From Sphingomonas parva (ex Maeng et al. 2020) (GTDB lineage Bacteria > Pseudomonadota > Alphaproteobacteria > Sphingomonadales > Sphingomonadaceae), in NCBI RefSeq assembly GCF_004564275.1, contig NZ_SPDV01000013.1, positions 38,300 through 102,299 of the forward strand: DNA of 64,000 nt, in the 5' to 3' direction. Below the pieces are notes generated by a model. The model saw nothing but the letters and a program-made list of their open reading frames with translations. It was not told the DNA's origin and ran no database searches. Within the stretch, counting starts at the first letter, position 1. Every line of letters begins with the position of its first letter. A program made the position numbers and the translations under genes. Positions 33,628 through 42,205 of the stretch are shown in pieces.

Positions 33628-33804
33628 CGTCACCCGGCTAAGGCCGGAGTCTCCGGGACAGTAAGCGGAGGTGCTCTTGGAGCGCTCCCTCGGCCGCATC
33701 GCTCTCGTCCCCGGATGCCGGCTTCCGCCGGCATGGCGAAATGCAGGGAGGGCTCCATCGGCTCCGTGACGTCTGGTCCCGAGACTCCGGCCTGCGCCGG
33801 GACG
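33628..33804. repeat. Imperfect inverted-repeat element
   Basis: The ends are inverted copies: CGTCACCCGGCTAAGGCC (from 33628) and GGCCTGCGCCGGGACG (to 33804), and both carry GGAGTCTC or GAGACTCC. Inner arms also pair (TGGAGCGCTCCCT with AGGGAGGGCTCCA). The centre holds a perfect ATGCCGGC-TTCC-GCCGGCAT hairpin (33715-33734). The outer arms resemble repeats near 53573-53605 and 44409-44450. No transposase gene inside. Confidence 0.65.
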
Positions 33805-34006
33805 ACGGGTTGGCAAAGGGGTGCATCGATCCTGCGGCGCCCCGAATGCTGCGCGCGTTCCGCGCAGCACGCCCCTTTCCTCCGCTCGCGTTCCAAGCTA
33901 ATCTCGATCAGCAAGTAAGCTTTCGTGCTGTAGCTTCGGTTCCCGCGTGCCGGTCGAACCAGTCTGAGGCTCACCGGATGGCGGGTGCCCGCAAGGACGC
34001 CATGCC

Positions 34007-34885
34007 ATGCATATCGCGCTTGCCATCGCACTGCTCGTCCTCGCCTCGATCCTTTTCCATGCGCTGAGCCCGTGGTGGCAGACTCCGATCGCCTCCAACT
34101 GGGGCTCGATCGACACCGCGCTTCATGTCACGCTGCTGATCTGCGCGCTGGCGTTCGTCGGCCTGAACCTCTTCCTCGCTTACACTTTGTGGAAATACCG
34201 GCACCGGCCCGGCAATCGCGCTCATTACGAGCCGGAGAACGCGCGGCTCGAGAAGCGCCTCACCTTCTGGACCGCGATCGGCATCGCCGGGATGCTCGCG
34301 CCGGGCCTCATCGCCTGGCACGAATATGTCACCGTGCCGGCCGACGCCGCGGTGATCGAGGCGACCGGCCAGCAATGGCAATGGGGCTTCCGCTACCCGG
34401 GCCGCGACGGCGTGCTCGGCACCGCCGCCGTCGAGCATGTCGACGCCGACAATCCGTTCGGGATGAACCCGCGCGATCCTTATGGCCGCGACGACGTGCT
34501 GGTCGAGACCAACGAACTCCATCTGCCGCTCGGCAAGCCGGTAAAGGTGGTGCTGCGCTCCAAGGACGTGCTGCACGATTTCTACGTGCCGCATTTCCGC
34601 GCCAAAATGGACCTGGTGCCGGGGATTGTCACCTATTTCTGGATGACCCCGACGAAGAGCGGATCCTACGAGATCCTGTGCGCCGAATTGTGCGGCGTCG
34701 GCCACCACCAGATGCGCGGCAACGTGATCGTCGAGGACCAGCGCGCCTACGAGACCTGGCTCGGCGAGCAGATGACGTTCGGCCAGATGCTCGCCGAGCG
34801 GGAGCAGCAACGCGGGGCGGGCGGGACGCAGCTCGCGCGCGCCGCGCCGCCGGCCGGGGCGGCGGCGAAAGCAGGGGGGCGCTGA
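34007..34885 (+). CDS. coxB: Cytochrome c oxidase subunit II
   Basis: Subunit II, 292 residues, which takes electrons from cytochrome c at its CuA centre in the periplasm. Two N-terminal membrane helices (about 3-20 and 40-62) are followed by a third hydrophobic stretch (95-108). The CuA ligands are Cys225, Glu227, Cys229, His233 and Met236 in CAELCGVGHHQM, with His in KDVLHDFYVPHFR. An Ala-rich tail follows. Start ATG 34007. First gene of a six-gene cluster; it overlaps coxA by one base (TGATG). No lipobox is seen. Confidence 0.95.
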   Translation: MHIALAIALLVLASILFHALSPWWQTPIASNWGSIDTALHVTLLICALAFVGLNLFLAYTLWKYRHRPGNRAHYEPENARLEKRLTFWTAIGIAGMLAPGLIAWHEYVTVPADAAVIEATGQQWQWGFRYPGRDGVLGTAAVEHVDADNPFGMNPRDPYGRDDVLVETNELHLPLGKPVKVVLRSKDVLHDFYVPHFRAKMDLVPGIVTYFWMTPTKSGSYEILCAELCGVGHHQMRGNVIVEDQRAYETWLGEQMTFGQMLAEREQQRGAGGTQLARAAPPAGAAAKAGGR

Positions 34886-36630
34886 TGGCGACGATCGCGG
34901 ACGACCTGAGACCGCTTCATCATCCCAAGACGTGGATCGGCCGATACGTCTGGAGCCAGGACCACAAGGTGATCGCCATCCAATATGGCGTCACCGCGAT
35001 CGGAGTCGGCCTGTTCGCGCTGGTCCTCTCCTTCCTGATGCGGCTGCAGCTCGGCTTTCCCGGCCGGTTCGACTTCATCCAGCCCGAAAACTACCTGCAG
35101 TTCGTCACCATGCACGGCATGATCATGGTGGTGTATTTGCTGACAGCCCTGCTGCTCGGCGGCTTCGGCAATTACCTGATCCCGCTGATGATCGGGGCGC
35201 GGGACATGGTGTTCCCGTTCGTCAACATGCTGAGCTACTGGTTCTACCTGCTCTCGGTGATCGTCCTGTTCGCGGGCCTGTTCGTGCCCGGCGGGCCGAC
35301 CGGGGGCGGCTGGACGCTCTACCCGCCGCAGACGATCACCGGCGGCACCCCCGGCGCGAGCTGGGGCATCCTGATGATGATGGCCTCGCTCGGCATCTTC
35401 GTAATCGCCTTCACCATGGGCGGGCTGAACTACGTCACCACCGTGCTCCAGGCGCGCACCCGCGGCATGACGCTGATGCGCATGCCGTGCAGCGTATGGG
35501 GGATCTTCGTCGCCAGCATCATGGGCCTGCTCGCCTTCCCGGCGCTGTTCGTCGCGGCGATCATGACGATCCTCGACAGTGTCGTGGGAACCAGCTTCTT
35601 CGTTCCCGAGATCGTCTCGATGGGCGAGAAGACCGGCCATACCGGCGGCTCGCCGATCCTTTTCCAGCACCTCTTCTGGTTCTTCGGCCACCCCGAGGTC
35701 TATATCGTCGCCCTGCCCGCCTTCGGCATCGTCTCGGACCTGATCTCGGTCCACGCCCGCAAGAACCTGTTCGGCTATCGGATGATGGTCTGGGCGATCG
35801 TGATCATCGGCGGGCTCAGCTTCTTCGTCTGGGCGCACCACATGTACGTCTCGGGCATGAACCCCTATTTCGGTTTCTTCTTCGCGACCTCGACTTTGGT
35901 GATCGCGATCCCGACCGCGATCAAGGTCTACAACTGGCTGCTCACCCTGTGGCGCGGCGACATCCACCTTCGGGTGCCGATGCTGTTCGCCATCGCCTTT
36001 CTGTTCACCTTCATCCACGGCGGCCTCACCGGCCTGTTCCTCGGCAACGTCAGCGTCGACGTGCCGCTCTCCGACACCTTCTTCGTCGTCGGCCACTTCC
36101 ACATGGTGATGGGCGTCTCGCCGGTGCTGGTCGTGTTCGGCGCGATCTACCATTGGTATCCGAAGATCACCGGGCGCATGTGGGACGAGCGCCTGGCCCG
36201 GCTCCACTTCTGGATCACCTTCCTCGGCACCTATGCGATCTTCCTGCCGATGCACTATCTCGGCATGCTCGGCGTGCCGCGGCGCTATTACGCGCTCGGC
36301 GACACCGTCTTCATCCCGGACTCGGTGCATTACGCCAACATGGGGATCACGATCGCCGCCGGTCTGGTCTTCGCCGCGCAGGGACTGTTCTTCTACAACA
36401 TGATCTGGAGCCTGTTCCGCGGCCCCAGGGCGGATCCCAATCCCTGGGGCGCCGCCTCGCTCGAGTGGCAGACGCCGGACACTCCGCCGCACCACGGCAA
36501 TTGGGGCGAGCGGCTGCCGACCGTTTATCGCTGGGCCTATGATTACAGCGTCCCCGGCGCGGCGCGCGACTTCATCCCGCAGAACGAGCCGCCCCCTGCC
36601 CAGAACCCGGCCGGCGGACCGCAGGCATGA
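34885..36630 (+). CDS. coxA: Cytochrome c oxidase subunit I
   Basis: Catalytic core of an aa3-type oxidase, 581 residues with twelve helices. Ligands can be read: low-spin haem His77 (MHGM) and His406; CuB His269 in GHPEVY, His318 and His319; haem a3 His404 in GHFHMV. Tyr273, cross-linked to His269 in the family, is present. Glu271 in GHPEVY and an Asp in IGARDMVFP keep the D-channel pattern, so it is an A1-type proton pump. It reduces oxygen to water and pumps protons. ATG overlaps the coxB stop by one base and its stop overlaps the next gene (ATGA). Confidence 0.97.
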   Translation: MATIADDLRPLHHPKTWIGRYVWSQDHKVIAIQYGVTAIGVGLFALVLSFLMRLQLGFPGRFDFIQPENYLQFVTMHGMIMVVYLLTALLLGGFGNYLIPLMIGARDMVFPFVNMLSYWFYLLSVIVLFAGLFVPGGPTGGGWTLYPPQTITGGTPGASWGILMMMASLGIFVIAFTMGGLNYVTTVLQARTRGMTLMRMPCSVWGIFVASIMGLLAFPALFVAAIMTILDSVVGTSFFVPEIVSMGEKTGHTGGSPILFQHLFWFFGHPEVYIVALPAFGIVSDLISVHARKNLFGYRMMVWAIVIIGGLSFFVWAHHMYVSGMNPYFGFFFATSTLVIAIPTAIKVYNWLLTLWRGDIHLRVPMLFAIAFLFTFIHGGLTGLFLGNVSVDVPLSDTFFVVGHFHMVMGVSPVLVVFGAIYHWYPKITGRMWDERLARLHFWITFLGTYAIFLPMHYLGMLGVPRRYYALGDTVFIPDSVHYANMGITIAAGLVFAAQGLFFYNMIWSLFRGPRADPNPWGAASLEWQTPDTPPHHGNWGERLPTVYRWAYDYSVPGAARDFIPQNEPPPAQNPAGGPQA

Positions 36631-37340
36631 GGTTGATCGCCGCGCTGACCGAGAAGCCCTGGCTGACGCCGGGTCCCGGGCCGTCCGCGCCGTCCGCCCC
36701 GGCCGAGAGCGAAAGCGCCGCCCGCCCCTGGGACAAGGGCGTCGGCCTCACCGTCTTTCTGCTCGTCGTCACCCTGCTCTTCACCCTGATGAGCTCGGCC
36801 TATGTGATGCGGATGGGCGGCCATGCCGGCCATGCCGGCGGCGGCGACTGGCGGCCGATCGGCGAGCCGCCTCTGCTCTGGCTCAACACCGGGCTTCTCG
36901 CGGCGGCCAGTCTCGCCTTCCACGCCGCGCTGGGACGGGCGCGTGCCGGCCGACCGCGGCGTGCCGGCGCCGCCCTGGCCCTCGGCGGCGCGCTCGGCCT
37001 CGCCTTCGTCGCCGGCCAGCTCCTCCTCTGGCGGGCGCTCGCCGGCTGCTTCGCGGGCGAGGCGGCGGCCTTCTGCCCGGCCGCAGCCCACGGCATCCCC
37101 CGCGGCTGGGCGGGCGATCCGGCCGCCGCGTTCTTCTACCTGATCTCGGGCGCGCACGGCCTCCACATCCTCGGCGGCCTCGTCGCCTGCGCGCTGACCG
37201 GGGGGCGGCTGGCGCGGGTCGATCCGGGATCGCTCGCCGCGCGCACAGGCGCCGCCCGCGCCGTCCAGTTGTGCGCGCGCTACTGGGATTTCATGGCCCT
37301 GGTGTGGCTGGCGTTGATGGGGCTGTTCGTATCGACGTGA
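36627..37340 (+). CDS. Cytochrome c oxidase subunit III-like protein (divergent)
   Basis: A 237-residue membrane protein related to subunit III but divergent. It has about six hydrophobic segments, beginning near 39-55 (GLTVFLLVVTLLFTLMSS). Conserved points of the subunit III family appear: FFYLISGAHGLHILGGLVA (about 169-187) and ARYWDFMALVWLALMGLF near the end. The N-terminus is proline-rich. It overlaps coxA by four bases. A second, more typical subunit III gene follows. The arrangement of two subunit III-like genes recalls coxMNOP of Bradyrhizobium, in which coxO and coxP follow coxMN. Confidence 0.8.
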   Translation: MRLIAALTEKPWLTPGPGPSAPSAPAESESAARPWDKGVGLTVFLLVVTLLFTLMSSAYVMRMGGHAGHAGGGDWRPIGEPPLLWLNTGLLAAASLAFHAALGRARAGRPRRAGAALALGGALGLAFVAGQLLLWRALAGCFAGEAAAFCPAAAHGIPRGWAGDPAAAFFYLISGAHGLHILGGLVACALTGGRLARVDPGSLAARTGAARAVQLCARYWDFMALVWLALMGLFVST

Positions 37341-37356
37341 GCGAGGAGAGGCGGGC

Positions 37357-38064
37357 ATGGAGCACAGGGAGGTGACGCGGCCGAGCGTCTCCGCGGCCGA
37401 GCCCGGCGGGGTGCCGCAGGGCCTGCGCGATCTCGCCGGTGACTGGGCCGCCGATCAGGAGGTCTTCCGCCATGTCCATTGGGGCAAGGCGATGATCTGG
37501 ATCTTCCTGCTCTCCGACACCTTCATCTTCTCCTCCTTCCTCGTCTCCTACATGACGATGCGCGCCTCGGTGACCGTCCCCTGGCCCAACCCGAGCGAAG
37601 TGTTCGCACTGACCATCGCCGGCCAGTCGATCCCCTTGATCCTGATCGCGATCATGACCTTCGTGCTGATCAGCTCGAGCGGCACGATGGCGATGGCGGT
37701 GAACTTCGGCTACCGCCGCAACCGCCGCGTCACCGCCGCGCTGATGCTCGCCACCGCCCTGCTCGGCGCGACCTTCGTCAGCATGCAGGCCTTCGAATGG
37801 TCGAAGCTGATCCACGAGGGGGTGCGCCCGTGGGGCAACCCCTGGGGCGCGGCGCAGTTCGGCGCCTGCTTCTTCATGATCACCGGCTTCCACGGCCTCC
37901 ACGTCTCGGGCGGCGTGATCATCCTCGTCACCGTCGCGATCAAGGTGCTGCGCGGCCATTACGACGTCAGCGGCGACTATAGCGCGGTCGAGATCGCCGG
38001 CCTCTACTGGCACTTCGTCGACCTCGTCTGGGTATTCATCTTCGCATTTTTCTATCTGTGGTGA
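37357..38064 (+). CDS. coxC: Cytochrome c oxidase subunit III
   Basis: Canonical short subunit III, 235 residues, five or six helices. Motifs: WIFLLSDTFIFSSFLVSY, QAFEWSKLIHEG, and FFMITGFHGLHVSGG with the family's His. The C-terminal LYWHFVDLVWVFIFAFFYLW is typical. It supports the proton-pumping core and prolongs its life. It starts 17 bases after the previous gene and is followed 8 bases later by the subunit IV gene. Confidence 0.95.
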   Translation: MEHREVTRPSVSAAEPGGVPQGLRDLAGDWAADQEVFRHVHWGKAMIWIFLLSDTFIFSSFLVSYMTMRASVTVPWPNPSEVFALTIAGQSIPLILIAIMTFVLISSSGTMAMAVNFGYRRNRRVTAALMLATALLGATFVSMQAFEWSKLIHEGVRPWGNPWGAAQFGACFFMITGFHGLHVSGGVIILVTVAIKVLRGHYDVSGDYSAVEIAGLYWHFVDLVWVFIFAFFYLW

Positions 38065-38071
38065 GGACCGC

Positions 38072-38494
38072 ATGAACCACGCGACCCATGTCCCGACGTC
38101 GGACGCCGCTCTGGCCGGTGGCCACGGCGCGCCGGAGGCGCACGGCACCGCCGCCGAGCCGGGCCACGGCGCCGGCCACACGCCCGGCCAGACGCATCCG
38201 ATCGGCGTCTATCTCAAGGTCTGGGCCTATCTGTTCGTGCTCAGCACCCTCTCCTACCTGGTCGACTATTTCCACGTCGCGGGCGTGATGCGCTGGGTGC
38301 TGATCCTCACCTTCATGGTGCTGAAGGCGGGGCTGATCGTCGCCATCTTCATGCACATGGCCTGGGAGCGGATGGCCCTGGTCTACGCGATCCTGGTGCC
38401 GCCGCTGGCGCTCGGCACGCTGATCTTCCTGATGTGGATCGAGGCCGATTACACCTTCTGGACGCGGATCCTGTTCCTGGGCGGGGGGAGCTGA
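38072..38494 (+). CDS. Cytochrome c oxidase subunit IV, prokaryotic
   Basis: A 140-residue small subunit of the CyoD/CoxD type. After a His/Gly/Ala-rich tail (GHGAPEAHG, GHGAGHTPGQTH) come three helices: VWAYLFVLSTLSYLVDYF, WVLILTFMVLKAGLIVAIFM and ALVYAILVPPLALGTLIFLM. The motif IFMHMAWER is typical of this family. The His-rich N-terminus could bind metal but this is unproven. It overlaps no neighbour but lies within 7 and 1 bases of its flanking genes. Confidence 0.9.
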   Translation: MNHATHVPTSDAALAGGHGAPEAHGTAAEPGHGAGHTPGQTHPIGVYLKVWAYLFVLSTLSYLVDYFHVAGVMRWVLILTFMVLKAGLIVAIFMHMAWERMALVYAILVPPLALGTLIFLMWIEADYTFWTRILFLGGGS

Positions 38495-38495
38495 G

Positions 38496-39251
38496 ATGGA
38501 CCGGTGGGAGCGCACCAAGATCTGGGTGTCGGTCGGTTCGGCGTGCGCGGTGATCGCCGGCGCGACCTGGTTCGCCGGGATGGTCGTCTCGCCGGACTAT
38601 CCGCAGCGGCGCGGCTATGCGGTGGAAGGCGTGCCGCCGGTCGACCTCGCGAGCGCGCAGAGGAGCTGGCCGGTGCTCTCCGCGCAGCCGGGTGAGCGCG
38701 CGGAGCTGCTCGGCTACATCGCCAATATCGACAAGGCCGTGCTGCCGGTACCGGCGGGCGGCGCCGCCGTCGTGGCCGAGCCGGTGCCCGATCTCGGCAC
38801 CTTGCTCGCCGCCGCGGATCCCGAGAAAGGCAGGCGCGCCGCCCAGGTCTGCGGCTCGTGCCACACGCTCGACAACGGCGGGCCGAACCGCGTCGGGCCG
38901 AACCTCTGGGCCGTGGTCGGCCGCCCGGTCGCCGCCCATGCCGGCTTCGCTTATTCGCCGGCGCTCTCCGGCCATGGCGGCGCGTGGAGCTACCAGGCGC
39001 TCGACCAATTCCTCGCCGGCCCGGCGCGCGCCGTGCCCGGCACCAAGATGAGCTTCGCCGGCCTCCGCAACCCCCGCGACCGCGCCAACCTCCTCGCCTA
39101 TCTGGCGACCCTCGGCCCGAGCCGCCTGCCCTTCCCGGCGCCAGCGCCCGCGCCGCAGGCAGCGGCCCCCGCGGCGAAGCCCGCGCCGCAAGCCGGCGCG
39201 CGTGCGCCCGGCGTCCCGGCAACGCAGACCGCCGCCCGCACCGCACCCTGA
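38496..39251 (+). CDS. Membrane-anchored cytochrome c
   Basis: A 251-residue class I c-type cytochrome. An N-terminal helix (about 9-30, IWVSVGSACAVIAGATWFAG) anchors it, followed by a linker and the haem domain: CGSCH at Cys119-His123 and Met185 in PGTKMSF as the sixth ligand. The C-terminal 60 residues are Ala/Pro-rich. It probably donates electrons to the oxidase encoded upstream, which would make the cluster self-contained. It starts one base after the subunit IV gene. Start ATG 38496. Confidence 0.95.
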   Translation: MDRWERTKIWVSVGSACAVIAGATWFAGMVVSPDYPQRRGYAVEGVPPVDLASAQRSWPVLSAQPGERAELLGYIANIDKAVLPVPAGGAAVVAEPVPDLGTLLAAADPEKGRRAAQVCGSCHTLDNGGPNRVGPNLWAVVGRPVAAHAGFAYSPALSGHGGAWSYQALDQFLAGPARAVPGTKMSFAGLRNPRDRANLLAYLATLGPSRLPFPAPAPAPQAAAPAAKPAPQAGARAPGVPATQTAARTAP

Positions 39252-39414
39252 CCTCGATGAAACGGAGGATGTGCGCCGGGTCCGGGTCGGCGCCGCCCCG
39301 TCGTGGGAGCCGTTCGCCGGTTCGTCGAAAAGGCGTTGCTGGCGGACGCGTGCGAAGCAGCATGCGCAGCCTGCATGGCCAACGGCCTGCCCGGGCGATC
39401 GCGAAGGAGGGAAG

Positions 39415-41481
39415 ATGACGCTCAACCGCCGCGAGTTCGTCCGGATTGCGGCCGCGCTGGGCGCATCGCTCGCCTGGAGCGGCGGTGCGCGGGCGTCGAG
39501 AACCGGCTGGCGCGAGGCGCGCGCGCTCTATCCCGAAGGCGTCGCCTCGGGCGATCCCGACCCGACCAGCGTCATCCTCTGGACCCGCCGCCCCTTCGTG
39601 TCCGGCACGCGGCACATCCTCAGCGTGGAGGTCGCGACCGATCCGGCGTTCCTGCGCGTCGTCGCCCATGCCGCGGCGCCGGTGTCAGCCGCAGCGGACT
39701 GGACCGCCCGCGTGCTGGTCGGCGGCCTCAAGCCCGCCACGACCTATTGGTACCGCTTCACCGATGCCGAGGGGAATGGCAGCCGCATCGGCCGGACGAT
39801 CACCGCGCCGCGCCCGAATGACCGCAGGGCGGTGAATTTCGCCTTCGTCAGCTGCCAGAGCGTCAACGAGGGCGCGCTCAACGGCTACCGGCGGATGCTC
39901 TTCGAGGACGAGCAGGCGCGCCCCGAGGACCGGCTCGACTTCGTCCTGCATCTCGGCGACTTCATCTACGAGGTCGTCCAATATCCCGACGAAGTGCAAA
40001 CGCGTTACGACCGGACGATCTACGAGGTCGCCCGCATCCCCGACGGCCTCAAGGTCGGCGACTTCCACATCCCGACGACGGTCGACGGTTATCGCGCGAT
40101 CTGGCGCGGGTATCTGCGCGATCCGGACCTCCAGGACGCGCGCGCCCGCTGGCCGTTCGTCTGCATGTGGGACAATCACGAATTCTCGTGGCAGGGCTGG
40201 CAGAGCATCCTCAAGGCCGGGCCGATCGAGCAGCCCGGACAGAGCGTCAAGGTCGCCGCCAACCAGGCCTGGTTCGAGTACATTCCGGCGCGGGTCTCCC
40301 CGCCGAGCGGAGCGCTCGACCAGTTCGGCCCGCCCGCGGTCGAGAACGTCAAGATCGAGCGCTTCGACTCCCACGGCCTCGGCGACGAACCGAACAACCG
40401 CACCGCGATCAACAGCCTGATCGCCTATCGCGCGCTGCGCTACGGCCGTCACCTCGATCTGATCCTCACCGATCTGCACAGTTTCCGGAGCCCCGATCCG
40501 TTCGGCGATCCGTCGCTCGGCGGGCTCGGCGACTGGGGCGATTACAACGGCATGTTCCCCGAGGCGGCGATGCAGGTTCTGGACGGCGGCCGCGCCTTCG
40601 ACGGCGGCCACCCACCCGCGGACATCCGCTTTGGTGCGCAGGCGATCGCCAACCCGCAGCGCGATGCGCCGCCGCAGACCCTGCTCGGCGCGGCCCAGAA
40701 GACCTGGTTCAAGAACCGGCTCAGGCGCTCGACGGCGACGTGGAAGATCTGGGGCGCCTCTCTCGGCACGCTCGAGCTGCGCGCCGATCCCGAGAATTTG
40801 CCGCCCGAGCTGGTCAAGGCGCCGTGGCCGAGTGGCCAGTTCGCGAATCTCGGCGGCGGCGATCATGGCAGCGCCTGGATCGAGCGCGGCGAGATTTACG
40901 ACCTGGTCCGGGAGGAGAAGATCACCGGCTTCGCCGTGGTGTCCGGTGACCGGCACAGCTTCTGGGCCGGCTATGCGGCAAAAGCGCTGCCGCCCGCCTC
41001 GTTCGCGCCGGTCGGCCTGAGCTTCGTCGGCGCCTCGCTGGCCAGCCCCGGCGCGATGGAATCGCTCGAGCACCGCCTGGCCAAGGATGCGCCGCTGCGG
41101 CCGCTCTATCTCGCCGACCGCGCCGACGGCGGCCCGCCCGACTGGACGTACAACATGCTGCTCCGGCACGGCGTCCGCGCCTGCGTCGATTATGCCCGCC
41201 ACCACGATCGCGATCAGGCGCGCGCGCTCGGCAATCCGGCCCTCGCGCCGCATCTCGAGTTTGTCGACATGGGTGGGCACGGTTTCGCCAAGGTCCGGCT
41301 CGACGGCCGCGAGATCCGCACCGAATTCGTCTGCATCCCCCGGCCGATCCGGCGCAGCGCCCAGGCCGACGGCGGACCGCTGCGCTACCGCGTCGTCCAC
41401 CGCGCCCGGCTGTGGCGTCCCGGCGAGCGCCCGCGGCTGGTGCAGGAGGTGCTCGAGGGCGATCCGGGTCTGGGCGCCTGA
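39415..41481 (+). CDS. phoD: Alkaline phosphatase D (PhoD), Tat-exported
   Basis: A 688-residue PhoD-type phosphatase or phosphodiesterase exported by the Tat pathway. The N-terminus NRREFVRIAAALGASLAWSG carries the twin-arginine and a hydrophobic stretch. The Fe/Ca site is recognisable: FAFVSCQSVN, HLGDFIYE, MWDNHEF, and VSGDRHSFWAGY. PhoD N-terminal domain features EGVASGDPDPTSVILWTR are plain. It frees phosphate from mono- and diesters and needs no zinc. ATG at 39415 after AAGGAGG. A longer open frame upstream is not protein-like. No Pho box was found upstream, but the region from 39252 was only scanned by eye. Confidence 0.95.
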   Translation: MTLNRREFVRIAAALGASLAWSGGARASRTGWREARALYPEGVASGDPDPTSVILWTRRPFVSGTRHILSVEVATDPAFLRVVAHAAAPVSAAADWTARVLVGGLKPATTYWYRFTDAEGNGSRIGRTITAPRPNDRRAVNFAFVSCQSVNEGALNGYRRMLFEDEQARPEDRLDFVLHLGDFIYEVVQYPDEVQTRYDRTIYEVARIPDGLKVGDFHIPTTVDGYRAIWRGYLRDPDLQDARARWPFVCMWDNHEFSWQGWQSILKAGPIEQPGQSVKVAANQAWFEYIPARVSPPSGALDQFGPPAVENVKIERFDSHGLGDEPNNRTAINSLIAYRALRYGRHLDLILTDLHSFRSPDPFGDPSLGGLGDWGDYNGMFPEAAMQVLDGGRAFDGGHPPADIRFGAQAIANPQRDAPPQTLLGAAQKTWFKNRLRRSTATWKIWGASLGTLELRADPENLPPELVKAPWPSGQFANLGGGDHGSAWIERGEIYDLVREEKITGFAVVSGDRHSFWAGYAAKALPPASFAPVGLSFVGASLASPGAMESLEHRLAKDAPLRPLYLADRADGGPPDWTYNMLLRHGVRACVDYARHHDRDQARALGNPALAPHLEFVDMGGHGFAKVRLDGREIRTEFVCIPRPIRRSAQADGGPLRYRVVHRARLWRPGERPRLVQEVLEGDPGLGA

Positions 41482-41626
41482 GGGAATCGGCCGTGAATCG
41501 CGGGCCTCGCGCCAGCGAACGGCACTGCGGACGAAGCCCGAGCGGCGATGCCACGGTCGTTTCCGGGCCATTGCGAACATCGCAGCGACGCGCCACAACG
41601 GGCGCATCCGTCGTCGGGAGCAGGAC

Positions 41627-42175
41627 ATGAGAAGAACGATCGTCGCCGCCCTGTCCGCCTTCGCCATGGTCGCTGCCTCGCCCGCCGCCGCGGCGCTCCC
41701 CGCGGGCGCCGCCGCCCCGGATTTCTCGCTCGGCGGCGCGCTCGCCGGCAAGCCGCTCACCTTCTCGCTGCGCCAGGCGCTGCGCAACGGGCCGGTCGTG
41801 CTCTATTTCTTCCCGGCTGCGTTCACTGCCGGCTGCACGGTCGAGGCGCACCTCTTCGCCGAGGCGACCGACGATTTCCGCAAGCTCGGCGCGACGGTCG
41901 TCGGCGTCACCGCGGGCAACGTCGAGCGGGTCGCCGAATTCTCGCGCGCCGAATGCCGCGACAAGTTCGCGGTGGCGGCGGACCCGGGCGCGAAGGTCGC
42001 TGCGCGCTACCAGGCGACCAACGGCAACGCCGACCGCCCACTGTCGAACCGCACCTCGTTCGTGATCGCGCCGGGCGGGAAGATCCTGCTCAGCTACACC
42101 GATCCCAATCCCCAGCAGCACGTCGCCCGCACGATGGCGGCCGTGAAGGCCTACAAGGCGAAAAGGACACGCTGA
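41627..42175 (+). CDS. Secreted peroxiredoxin (AhpC/TSA, BCP-like)
   Basis: A 182-residue thiol peroxidase with a signal peptide (IVAALSAFAMVAASPAAAA). The peroxidatic Cys70 is in FFPAAFTAGCT, matching the PxxxTxxC motif with Thr67; FSLRQALRNGPVVLYFFP precedes it. SRAECRDKFAVAADP contains a second Cys that may resolve. BCP-type enzymes are usually cytoplasmic, so an exported form is less common. It would remove hydrogen peroxide or lipid peroxides in the periplasm. Start ATG 41627 after GGGAGCAGG. Confidence 0.9.
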   Translation: MRRTIVAALSAFAMVAASPAAAALPAGAAAPDFSLGGALAGKPLTFSLRQALRNGPVVLYFFPAAFTAGCTVEAHLFAEATDDFRKLGATVVGVTAGNVERVAEFSRAECRDKFAVAADPGAKVAARYQATNGNADRPLSNRTSFVIAPGGKILLSYTDPNPQQHVARTMAAVKAYKAKRTR

Positions 42176-42205
42176 GGGAGCGCCCCGGAGTCAGGACCTC
42201 TTGGC

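Noticed and set aside
32449..33918. A 489-codon forward frame within udgX and beyond
   Set aside because: Different frame inside udgX and runs across the VOC gene and repeat; Arg-rich, no motif.
34747..36495. Long frame opposite coxA
   Set aside because: Antisense shadow of a conserved gene with Glu/Asp/His-rich composition and no domains.
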